A DNA stretch of 7,305 nucleotides, from positions 1 to 7,305 of the forward strand of contig JAESUL010000050.1 in the NCBI GenBank assembly GCA_016763115.1. The letters are read 5' to 3'. The stretch comes from Phycisphaerales bacterium. Its GTDB lineage: Bacteria; Planctomycetota; Phycisphaerae; Phycisphaerales; UBA1924. This document shows, piece after piece, positions 1-6,323 of the stretch; position 1 is the first letter of the stretch, and every line of letters begins with the position of its first letter. The notes beneath the pieces are model-generated. The model made no database searches. It saw only the letters and a program-made list of their open reading frames with translations, and was not told the DNA's origin. A program made the position numbers and the translations under genes.

Positions 1-227
1 GCCCGTTCTCTAAGTAGACCTTCCAATCCGAACCCATACTCAGCCGTTTGAATTTCCCGGGCATATTCCGGACTCACGGTCGAAATCATATCGGCGTGCG
101 TCAAAGCGCCCTTCATGAGGTTGAGTTTTCCGAAATGAGTGAGACCATCCCTGTGTTCGTAGCTCAAGCCTGTCAGGCGAAAATGATCAACACCATCCGC
201 CACTATATTGGTCTGATAAATACCGAC
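1..227 (-). pseudogene. glgA: Glycogen synthase (GT5) internal fragment, 5' end missing
   Basis: Read on the minus strand from 227 to 1, the frame gives GIYQTN, then FRLTGL, FGKLNLMKGALTHAD, TVSPEYAREIQT and EYGFGLEGLLRER. This matches the part of the glycogen synthase N-terminal Rossmann domain that follows the conserved HNLAYQG segment (about residues 165-240 of a ~480-residue GlgA), including the hallmark TVSPxYAREI. GlgA adds glucose from ADP-glucose to growing alpha-1,4-glucan chains in the cytoplasm. The gene continues off the left edge, so its C-terminal half is not visible. The 5' part is absent: a TGA lies in frame at 230-228, and none of the three minus-strand frames above it contains the expected HNLAYQ or earlier GlgA sequence. 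Only about half of the codons end in G or C, fewer than in the neighbouring genes. I read it as a truncated remnant; a new upstream junction or assembly join is the alternative. Identity is firm, pseudogene status less so. Confidence 0.8.
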
Positions 228-353
228 TCAAGCGCCGCATAGCCTCCCAATCCGCACACATCCGCTTGTTTAACAGGCAGTCTGTGATTTCAGTCACCAA
301 TGCAACGCGACCAATTCGATACTTAGATGGGGAGATTCCAACGGAGCCACCAG
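228..353. other. Short intergenic stretch between glgA remnant and small membrane gene
   Basis: No gene, RNA or convincing promoter is recognised here. The minus-strand frames do not continue glycogen synthase. A Shine-Dalgarno-like GGAG at 343-346 lies seven bases before the ATG at 354 and supports that start for the following gene. Confidence 0.5.
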
Positions 354-707
354 ATGATTATCCGCGTCGCCGCAACACTACTCTGGATCTCGATCGCCGC
401 ACTCGGCGTTCACATGATGCGCAACAACGCACCATATACGCAATGGGCCGGCGCACAAACCAACAACCAGCAAGACCCTGGATTCTTTGAGAACTTCGCC
501 AAAGACAGCATGCACTCAATGGGACCAACCACCACCGGGCGAATCCTCACCATCCTCGGCTCGTGCATGATCGCCGGCACCTGGTACCCCGTGACCAAAC
601 GCAAAAAATCCGCTGTCCTCATGGACACCCAGCACCTCACCGGCGGCGACGACCGAATCCTCATGGGCGAGGTCGCCGACGAACCGCACTATGAGTTCAA
701 GGTCTAG
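354..707 (+). CDS. Small two-helix membrane protein, unknown function
   Basis: This 117-residue protein is not recognised. Residues about 3-22 (IIRVAATLLWISIAALGVHM) form a hydrophobic helix that could be a signal anchor. A polar, Asn/Gln-rich stretch follows (about 23-60). A second hydrophobic segment lies at about 61-80 (TGRILTILGSCMIAGTWYPV), then a KRKK cluster and a polar tail of about 35 residues. By the positive-inside rule, the basic cluster after helix 2 suggests a cytoplasmic C-terminus with the short middle loop outside. I prefer the start at 354 over the in-frame ATG at 327: GGAG sits seven bases upstream of 354, no ribosome site precedes 327, and the 354 start puts the first helix at the N-terminus. 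The gene ends 16 bases before the end of the convergent dinB, with no obvious terminator between. It could be a lineage-specific inner-membrane protein. Confidence 0.6.
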   Translation: MIIRVAATLLWISIAALGVHMMRNNAPYTQWAGAQTNNQQDPGFFENFAKDSMHSMGPTTTGRILTILGSCMIAGTWYPVTKRKKSAVLMDTQHLTGGDDRILMGEVADEPHYEFKV

Positions 708-723
708 CCCGCCAATCCCCTGA

Positions 724-1953
724 TCATCCAGCCCCGCCGCCCAAGCCACCTGTGTCCGAGCCCGGCCCGTGCGCCCCGTGTCTCGCCCGAGCACGCATCG
801 AAGACCCGCGCATCACCGAGTCTTTCCCAAATCGCTCGGTAATCACATCACCCACCCGATCAACCCGGCGCTGAACCTCGTTGGTCTCTTGGTCAAAGAG
901 CCCCCCGCTGTCAGCGTGCTGTGTCAGTTGCGATACCCCCACACCGATCAGCCGCACCGGGCGATACCCCGCTGCCCACCGATCAAACAACCCACGCGCC
1001 GCGCGGTGGATCTCCGCTGTCTGGTCGCTCGGCTGATCGAGCGTCACCGACCGCGTCACCGTCTCAAAGTCCCCGAACCGCACCTTGATGGTGACCGTGC
1101 GCGCAAAGCGTGCATGCCGACGCAGCCGATAGGCCACATCCTCCGCCTGCCGAGCGATCATCGCGCGCACCTCGTCGGGGTCTTTCAGATCGGTCTCGAA
1201 AGTCTGTTCATGCGAGATCGACTTGGCCCCGCGATCCAGGCGCACCGGGCGATCATCCACGCCGTTGGCGTACCGGTGCAGCACCGAGCCATACTCGCCC
1301 AGCCTTGCCCGCAAGGTCTCCAGAGGCATCCGGCGGATATCGCCGATTGTGCGCACGCCAAGGCGACCAAGACTCTTCATCGTCGCCGGCCCCACCCCCG
1401 GAATCGCATCGGCGGGCATCGGATCGAGCACCTCATGAATCCGCGACTGCTCAATCACCATCAACCCATCAGGCTTGTTCATCTCCGAGCCAAGCTTGGC
1501 GAGAAACTTGTTGGGCGCGACCCCGACCGAGCAGGTCAGCCGCGTTCCCTCAAAGACCATCCTGCGAATCCCGTGTGCAATCTCGATGGGCGAATCAAAC
1601 AACCCTTCGGTCCCGGTGACATCCAAGAAAGCTTCATCAATCGAGATCGGCTGCACCAAAGGCGTAAAACGCTCGAAAATCGCAAAGACCTCTTTAGACA
1701 CCGCGCGGTACCGTTTGTGCGATCCGGGCACAAAGACTGCCTGCGGGCACAACCGCTTGGCGATCGCGCTGGGCATCGCGCTGTGGCACCCAAACGCCCG
1801 CGCCTCATAGCTCGCCGCCGCCACCACCCCTCGCCGACCCTCACCCCCGACCAGCACGGGCATGCCGCGCAGTTCCGGGTGGTCGCGTTGTTCAACCGAC
1901 GCAAAGAACGCGTCCATATCAACATGCAGAATCGTGCGCACACCCGGGCTCAT
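724..1953 (-). CDS. dinB: DNA polymerase IV (Y-family translesion polymerase)
   Basis: DinB copies past damaged template bases with low fidelity. This 409-residue protein carries the full Y-family layout. The palm begins with HVDMDAFFASVE at 10-21, where D12 is the first metal-binding Asp and F17 the steric gate against ribonucleotides. SIDEAFLDVT at 104-113 supplies the second acidic pair, D106/E107. SVGVAPNKFLAKLGSEMNKP at 142-161 is the conserved fingers/palm segment. A helix-hairpin-helix thumb lies at about 184-200 (IPGVGPATMKSLGRLGV). The little-finger domain starts near SHEQTF (247-252) and runs to about 340. The usual QLSLF-type clamp-binding motif is not intact: the equivalent position reads SGGLFD (349-354). 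A Gly/Arg-rich tail of about 23 residues follows MRGSSM. The ATG at 1953 overlaps the stop of the upstream kinase gene as ATGA, which fixes the start and indicates translational coupling. Family assignment is very secure. Confidence 0.96.
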   Translation of the reverse strand: MSPGVRTILHVDMDAFFASVEQRDHPELRGMPVLVGGEGRRGVVAAASYEARAFGCHSAMPSAIAKRLCPQAVFVPGSHKRYRAVSKEVFAIFERFTPLVQPISIDEAFLDVTGTEGLFDSPIEIAHGIRRMVFEGTRLTCSVGVAPNKFLAKLGSEMNKPDGLMVIEQSRIHEVLDPMPADAIPGVGPATMKSLGRLGVRTIGDIRRMPLETLRARLGEYGSVLHRYANGVDDRPVRLDRGAKSISHEQTFETDLKDPDEVRAMIARQAEDVAYRLRRHARFARTVTIKVRFGDFETVTRSVTLDQPSDQTAEIHRAARGLFDRWAAGYRPVRLIGVGVSQLTQHADSGGLFDQETNEVQRRVDRVGDVITERFGKDSVMRGSSMRARARHGAHGPGSDTGGLGGGAG

Positions 1954-3671
1954 AACCCGCTAATCCGCAACCCAATACTCTCGGAACTGTCGCCATGCTT
2001 GTTGGTTGTTGCTGAGGGATCAAGCTGCGTGTCAAGGTCCGCCGGCAGCAACACCCGGAAAGTCGCCCCTTTACCAATCGGCGAATCCACCCGGATCGCC
2101 CCGCGGTGCTCATCAATAATCCGCTTGGTCACCGCAAGCCCCAGCCCGGTGCCCTTGAGCCCCTTGGTCGTGTTGAAGGGCTCGAAAATCCACGCGAGTT
2201 TATCCTGCTCGATGCCCGGGCCATTATCAATCACGCCGATCTCAATAAACGGGCGCGTCATCGCCCCCGGCTTGTTGAGATCCGGCTTGGACTCGTGAAA
2301 CACCACCCGCACCGTCACCACACCCTCGCCCGGCTCGACCGCCTCGACCGCGTTGGCAATCAAGTTCATCAACGCCTGATGGATCAACCCCGAATCCACC
2401 GCGATCGGTGGCATCTCGGGGTCCGAATCAACAATCAACGCCACGCCTTTCTCGGCGCACTGTTTTTCGAGCAACTCGGCGCAATCGTCAGCGATCTTGT
2501 GCACCGCCGTCAGCTCAAGCTCGAGTTGCAGCTTGCGACCAAACGCCAGCATGTTCATCGTCAACCCAACAATCCGATCCAGGTTCCGACGCAGAATCCC
2601 CCACCCGTTCTTGGCGATCGTCAGATCGTTTTTCCGCATCCCGATCTCGACCACATCCGCCCCGCCACGCAGCCCCTGCAAGATATTCTTGATCGAATGC
2701 GACAAAGACGCCACCGTCTCGCCGATCGCTGCCATCCGCTCAGAGTTCACCCGCTTGAGGTGCTCGTCGGCATTCGCCATCGCCAGCCCGGTGTGCTGCC
2801 CGATCGCATTAAGCAACGCGAGCTGGTCACGATTGAACGCATTATGAATCGTTGAACTATCAATATAGATCGCACCGAACGCCTGCTCGCCAAAGATAAT
2901 CGGTGCACACAATGCACTGCGGATCTGGTACTGCTGCACCGAATCTCCGGCCTCGAACCTTGGGTCCGTCATCGCGTTGGTGCTCAATACCCCTTCGCCC
3001 TGCATCGCCGCCGCCAGGATCGTCCGCGAGACATGAATCCGCGCATCATCCTCGTTCTGTGGCGTGTGCTCATAGCGAATCACGCCGGGCACCAGCGGCG
3101 CATCGTCCGTCGCCCCCGGAATCATCACCACCCCACGCTCGGGGAGAAACTCCGAAAATACAAGGTCCATCACCGCATCGAGCAGCTCTCGCTTGTTCAT
3201 AATCTGCGCGGTCAACTCGGTCAGTGCATAAATCACACGCAGATGCTCGATGGCGGCTTCGCTCGGGTCCAACCCGGTCCCCATGAACGAATCTTCATTG
3301 GACAGAATCCGTGCCTCGATCTCGGTCTCGATCTCTTGGTCGCCGGTCACCAGGACCGCCGAGCGGATCGACATTTTTTCCTCGTCGTTGCCAAAAATGA
3401 ACACGGTCGACCCAACCCTGATCTGATCGCCGTCTTCAAGCCGAATCCGGTCCTTGATCGCTACCCCATTGACAATCGTCCCGTTCTGGGATTGCAGATC
3501 GCGGATGTACCAGGTCCCGTTGTCGGGCGTGAGTTCAGAATGCCGGCGCGAGACCGTGTTGTCGGTAATCGCCAACGCCTCGCTCGAACGCCCGATCAAC
3601 TGCGGCTCATCGGTCGGCAGCCGAAACTCTGTGCCCTCGTCGGGGCCCTGGATAACACGCAAAACAAGCAT
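1950..3671 (-). CDS. FHA-GAF sensor histidine kinase, soluble
   Basis: This 573-residue protein has no membrane segment, so it should act in the cytoplasm. An FHA domain (about 5-95) shows GRS at 27-29, SRRH at 41-44, NGT at 63-65 and NG at 68-69, the residues that recognise phosphothreonine. A GAF domain follows at about 142-300 and would sense a small ligand or redox state. The kinase core has an H-box with SLSHSIKN (H325 as the likely phospho-acceptor), an N-box NLIANAVEA (436-444), a G1 box DNGPG (482-486), an F-box FEPFNTTK (496-503) and a G2 box GTGLGL (507-512). There is no receiver domain, and no partner response regulator lies in the window. Serine follows the H-box histidine where most HisKA proteins have Glu or Asp. 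The start at 3671 has AGGGGA (3684-3679) upstream and puts the FHA fold at the N-terminus. The gene precedes dinB with a four-base overlap. Confidence 0.93.
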   Translation of the reverse strand: MLVLRVIQGPDEGTEFRLPTDEPQLIGRSSEALAITDNTVSRRHSELTPDNGTWYIRDLQSQNGTIVNGVAIKDRIRLEDGDQIRVGSTVFIFGNDEEKMSIRSAVLVTGDQEIETEIEARILSNEDSFMGTGLDPSEAAIEHLRVIYALTELTAQIMNKRELLDAVMDLVFSEFLPERGVVMIPGATDDAPLVPGVIRYEHTPQNEDDARIHVSRTILAAAMQGEGVLSTNAMTDPRFEAGDSVQQYQIRSALCAPIIFGEQAFGAIYIDSSTIHNAFNRDQLALLNAIGQHTGLAMANADEHLKRVNSERMAAIGETVASLSHSIKNILQGLRGGADVVEIGMRKNDLTIAKNGWGILRRNLDRIVGLTMNMLAFGRKLQLELELTAVHKIADDCAELLEKQCAEKGVALIVDSDPEMPPIAVDSGLIHQALMNLIANAVEAVEPGEGVVTVRVVFHESKPDLNKPGAMTRPFIEIGVIDNGPGIEQDKLAWIFEPFNTTKGLKGTGLGLAVTKRIIDEHRGAIRVDSPIGKGATFRVLLPADLDTQLDPSATTNKHGDSSESIGLRISGL

Positions 3672-3765
3672 TCTTTGGTCCCCTGCAGGAGATGTACACT
3701 CTATTCTATTCTCGTTTCGTGCCCCCCGATGGATAGATCCCCTTCATGCCCTATCCTTTCTGGGT
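3672..3765. promoter_or_regulatory. Divergent intergenic region between kinase-dinB operon and holA
   Basis: This 94-bp gap separates the start of the minus-strand kinase operon from the plus-strand holA start, so promoters for both directions are expected here. The minus strand has a clear ribosome site, AGGGGA at 3684-3679, eight bases from the kinase ATG. AT-rich repeats of the type TAGAAT/TAGAGT lie around 3695-3712 and could serve as a -10 on the minus strand, but no good -35 box is seen. No Shine-Dalgarno sequence stands before holA. Confidence 0.45.
3679..3684 (-). promoter_or_regulatory. Ribosome binding site of the FHA-GAF kinase gene
   Basis: On the minus strand the sequence is AGGGGA, ending eight bases before the ATG at 3671. 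It decides the start of the kinase. Confidence 0.6.
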
Positions 3766-4692
3766 ATGGCTCCAAAAACAGCATCCAGAGCGCCCACCTC
3801 CGATGATCGCGTCGTCGCCATTGTCGGCAAAGAGCTTTTTTTGCGCTCACAGTACACATCAATACTCCGCAAATCCCTCATCGACAAGTTCGGCGAGATC
3901 GACACCTTCACCTTCGATGGCAACATCGCCGACGCGGCCACCGTCCTCGATGAATGCAGATCCTTCGGGCTGATGGCGTCGCACAAACTCGTCATTGTCG
4001 ACGACGCCGACCAGTTCGTCCGCGCCGAGACCCGCCCATTGCTCGAACGCTACGCCGACAACCCGTGCGACCAATCCACCCTTGTTCTCCGAGCCCCAAA
4101 GTGGACCAAGGGCAACCTGGACAAATCAATCGCGGCCCATGGCGTCATCACCCGGTGCGAAGCCGTCGACGAACCGACCGCGATGCGATGGATCCAGGCC
4201 CGAACCACCAAACACCATCAATCCACCATCGACCCCAAATCCGCCGCCCTGCTCGTCCAACGCCTCGGCACCGACCTTGGACGAATCGACACCGAGCTAG
4301 GCAAACTCGCCGTCTCCGCCGGGCAGGGCAACCCGATCACTTCCGAACTGATCGGACAACTCGTCGGGCTCACCCGCGAAGAAGACGCCTGGGCGATCCA
4401 ATCCTTTCTGCTCTGTGGCAACACCGAGCGAATCCTGCGTGAACTCCGCCTGATCCTTTCGAACGCCCCGCGAGGCACCCATGTCCCGGTCTCGTTCGCG
4501 TGCACTGACCTTGCCCGCAAACTGCTCGGGATTGCTGAGGGCATGAAACAGGGCGTGCCGATCCAATCGCTGGCCAAAGAAATGAAACTCTGGGGCCCAA
4601 GCCGAGACCCGATCCTTCACGCGGCCCGTACAATCGGCCCGCCCGTGCCCGCATACTGTTCGATGAATGTATTGATGCGGATAAGTCGATGA
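3766..4692 (+). CDS. holA: DNA polymerase III delta subunit, C-terminus frameshifted
   Basis: HolA is the clamp-loader subunit that opens the beta sliding clamp. As read, the frame gives 308 residues. The N-terminal AAA+-like domain shows VVAIVGKELFLRSQY (16-30), the family's nucleotide-site remnant without a working Walker A. LVIVDDADQF (75-84) is the degenerate Walker B region. The middle and collar parts follow, with DLGRIDTELGKLA (170-182), LVGLTREEDAWAIQSF (199-214) and LARKLLGIAEG (249-259), typical of delta proteins. After LWGPSRDPILHAARTIGP (to about 292) the frame yields an unlikely tail, PVPAYCSMNVLMRISR, and stops at 4692. Another frame carries on with a convincing C-terminus to 4766. 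The start at 3766 is the only ATG that sits at the domain edge; it lacks a clear ribosome site, and the same frame is open upstream only as antisense of the kinase gene. Identity is secure; whether the gene is intact is doubtful. Confidence 0.85.
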   Translation: MAPKTASRAPTSDDRVVAIVGKELFLRSQYTSILRKSLIDKFGEIDTFTFDGNIADAATVLDECRSFGLMASHKLVIVDDADQFVRAETRPLLERYADNPCDQSTLVLRAPKWTKGNLDKSIAAHGVITRCEAVDEPTAMRWIQARTTKHHQSTIDPKSAALLVQRLGTDLGRIDTELGKLAVSAGQGNPITSELIGQLVGLTREEDAWAIQSFLLCGNTERILRELRLILSNAPRGTHVPVSFACTDLARKLLGIAEGMKQGVPIQSLAKEMKLWGPSRDPILHAARTIGPPVPAYCSMNVLMRISR

Positions 4693-4766
4693 AATCCTCG
4701 GGTGCCGACCCGGTGCAAAGGCTCGAACGGCTCGCGGTGGCCTACACCGCTGCACTGGGCGGATAA
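4641..4766 (+). pseudogene. holA: Out-of-frame C-terminal part of holA
   Basis: From 4641 the frame one base back reads ARARILFDECIDADKSM, then VQRLERLAVAYTAALGG and a TAA at 4764-4766. This is the expected helical end of a delta-type collar domain: it follows smoothly from HAARTIGP in the main frame, while the main frame becomes nonsense there. One missing base near 4639-4641, in a run of C and G (GGCCCGCCCG), explains the shift. Restoring it would give a protein of 333 residues, closer to the normal family length. It has no start of its own that makes sense. Confidence 0.75.
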
Positions 4767-4812
4767 CCCGACACGCAACGGACCAAAGCGTGGTATCCTC
4801 GATCACACGAGC

Positions 4813-4818
4813 AGGAGG
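4813..4818 (+). promoter_or_regulatory. Ribosome binding site of the lipoprotein gene
   Basis: A perfect AGGAGG lies six bases before the ATG at 4825. It shows that the short signal-peptide reading frame starting there is a true translation start even though it stops after 37 codons. Confidence 0.8.
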
Positions 4819-4824
4819 CTCACC

Positions 4825-6156
4825 ATGATTCCAAAATTACACCCAACCAGCCCAGCCCGCAGATGCATCACCGCATTGATGCTTATCGCCTTGTGCACCA
4901 CAACCCTCGGGTGCGGCGAACGGCTCAGAAGAAACTAAGATTCCAACAAGAGCAACACGACCCACGCCGAAGGTGTCAATACCGGGCTCAACGCCATCGC
5001 CAACGACAATACCCCGGTCAAAGCCGGCGACCAGCCCAACGATGACGCTGCCAAAGAGACACGCGAGCAGGTCATCGAATCCGCCAACCTGCTCGAAGAA
5101 TACTTTGCCCAAGCTGCCAATCAAGTCCCCACCGAGCCAACCACCCAACCCGCAATCCAATCATCAACAGTTCCCGAGTACACCGAAGCACACACCGCCC
5201 AACAACCATCGCCCGAGCCGATCAACTCTGCGCCTGTCGAGGTGTACAAAACCATCGCCGATCCCGATGATGAATCGGCCGTGCGTGTGTCCCTCTCTGA
5301 TGCTGCCACCTCCGATCTTGAGAACACCGAAATCCAGGACGAATCGCCGAAAACCACTGGTATTCAAGGCCCAGACGAGATCGAATCATCCCCCATCGAA
5401 GTCGCCATCGAGCCCGTCTCAACCGACCCCCTCGCGCGCAAGGACCAACTCGTTGATGAACTCATCGATGTGCTCACTGAACTTGCCCAATCCGAGAACG
5501 ACCCGGGAGCCTCCGCGATCGCCCTGGCGGGGCTGGAAACACTCCGCCCGGACACACTCAAATCACTGCTGGACCAGGGGCTGCTTTCCGATGCCGAGCG
5601 TGCATCACTCGACGCGGTCTCGCAGATGCTGCGTTCGATGGTCAACAACTCCTCTGCCGGCTCGGGCACCATCGCGAGCCCGACCGAGGTCTCGGGCATG
5701 CTCGAACGCATCCAGCGCGACCTCAACGCCAAGGCCGGGCTGAAAATCACCAATGTCCACCTCTGCACTCGCGTCTCGGGGTACGGGCAGTTCGAGCCCT
5801 TCCCCACCAACACCTTTATCGCTGGGCGGACCCAGCGGGCGATTGTGTATGTCGAGGTCGAACGATTCGCCCAGCGTGAAACCACCGGGTCCGACGGCTC
5901 GCCCCGATTCGGAGTCGAACTCACCCAACGCCTCGAACTGTACCATGTCGCCGATGATCTCAATATCTGGAACCGGGCGGCAGAGACCGATAAAACCACG
6001 AGCCGCAACCGATTAAGGGACTATTACCTCATCAACCAGATCACCCTCCCGTCCAATCTCGGGGTCGGCAAGTACACCCTGAAGGTAGTCATGCACGATA
6101 CGGTCAGCGGGCAGGTCGCCGAAGCGATTATCCCGATCGAGATCGTTTCGGGGTAA
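4825..6156 (+). pseudogene. Lipoprotein gene interrupted by an in-frame TAA
   Basis: The reading frame from 4825 to 6156 is one gene of about 443 codons with a single TAA at 4936-4938. The start has AGGAGG six bases upstream. The N-terminus has RR at 12-13, a hydrophobic stretch ITALMLIALCTTTLG and the lipobox cysteine at residue 30 (TLGC), a standard signal peptidase II site. The stop comes seven codons after that cysteine. The same frame then stays open for more than 1.2 kb and begins with a polar linker rich in Asn, Thr, Gln and Pro (about residues 39-200), as expected for an exported lipoprotein. Only 58 bases separate it from the restored holA stop. Either a point mutation made the stop or two compensating indels did: in the next frame GCG AAC GGC TCA GAA GAA ACT reads ANGSEET, a plausible post-lipobox linker. 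Without the signal peptide the protein could not reach the envelope, so I call it interrupted; a sequencing error is possible. Confidence 0.75.
5242..6156 (+). CDS. Downstream open part of the interrupted lipoprotein gene
   Basis: This is the longest part of the interrupted lipoprotein that could be translated on its own, from a GTG at 5242; no ribosome site supports that start. It holds an acidic linker, then helical sequence around KDQLVDELIDVLTELAQ and LAGLETLRPDTLKSLLDQG (about 5440-5580). A compact C-terminal domain follows from about 5740 to 6153. It begins ITNVHLCTRVSGYGQF, has FIAGRTQRAIVYVEVERF and LTQRLELYHVADDLNIWN, and ends LGVGKYTLKVVMHDTVSG then IPIEIV. The alternating hydrophobic strands and the closing KYTLKVVMHD strand suggest an immunoglobulin-like beta sandwich. 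I do not recognise a named family. A role as an envelope protein or protein-binding domain is inference from fold and export signal only. It is listed separately because gene callers are likely to report it as a complete gene. Confidence 0.5.
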   Translation: MYKTIADPDDESAVRVSLSDAATSDLENTEIQDESPKTTGIQGPDEIESSPIEVAIEPVSTDPLARKDQLVDELIDVLTELAQSENDPGASAIALAGLETLRPDTLKSLLDQGLLSDAERASLDAVSQMLRSMVNNSSAGSGTIASPTEVSGMLERIQRDLNAKAGLKITNVHLCTRVSGYGQFEPFPTNTFIAGRTQRAIVYVEVERFAQRETTGSDGSPRFGVELTQRLELYHVADDLNIWNRAAETDKTTSRNRLRDYYLINQITLPSNLGVGKYTLKVVMHDTVSGQVAEAIIPIEIVSG

Positions 6157-6190
6157 ACCTGAGGAAATCCAAATCAATTCTGCGCTGCTC

Positions 6191-6234
6191 TGCCAGATTG
6201 ACACCGGGCATGTTCTCGGATGCCCAAACTGGCA
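6191..6234. repeat. Nested inverted repeat in clpC leader
   Basis: The inner arms are GGGCAT (6206-6211) and ATGCCC (6220-6225), with an eight-base loop. The outer arms are TGCCAG (6191-6196) and CTGGCA (6229-6234). The RNA could fold into an interrupted stem of twelve pairs with an asymmetric internal bulge. There is no T-tract, so it is either an operator-like site or an RNA structure rather than an intrinsic terminator. Confidence 0.5.
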
Positions 6235-6307
6235 CGGATCGGCGTTGTAAACCCTTGCCAGAGTGCGTTTTCGCGGATTGTGCGGGACTTTTGGGCTCAG
6301 ACCCAAC

Positions 6308-6323
6308 TGGCACACCCCATGCA
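6308..6323 (+). promoter_or_regulatory. Possible sigma-54 (-24/-12) promoter
   Basis: TGGCACACCCCATGCA fits the RpoN consensus TGGCACGnnnnTTGCA at all the key positions: GG and GC are ten bases apart, and only two consensus bases differ. It would start transcription near 6334, about 180 bases before clpC. The match is by eye; no activator site or rpoN gene is visible in the window. Confidence 0.3.

Noticed and set aside
48..242. Plus-strand 64-residue open frame
   Set aside because: It lies opposite the glycogen synthase match on the minus strand, which has clear conserved motifs; the plus frame has none.
769..2298. Long plus-strand open frame opposite dinB and the end of the kinase gene
   Set aside because: It is antisense to two unmistakable genes and its translation is His/Arg/Pro-rich with no family features, as expected from GC-rich codon bias.
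2106..3806. Further plus-strand open frames opposite the kinase gene (2106-2855, 3033-3806)
   Set aside because: They are shadows of the FHA-GAF kinase: Arg/His-rich composition, no domains, no ribosome sites.
4632..4645. Programmed -1 ribosomal frameshift in holA
   Set aside because: Reading C4638 twice would restore the frame as GGC CCC GCC, but CGGCCCG is not an X XXY YYZ slippery heptamer and no obvious stimulatory structure follows. A simple indel is more likely.
6206..6225. Intrinsic terminator after the lipoprotein gene
   Set aside because: The hairpin GGGCAT/ATGCCC is followed by AAACTGGC, not a T-run on either strand, so it does not meet the usual form.
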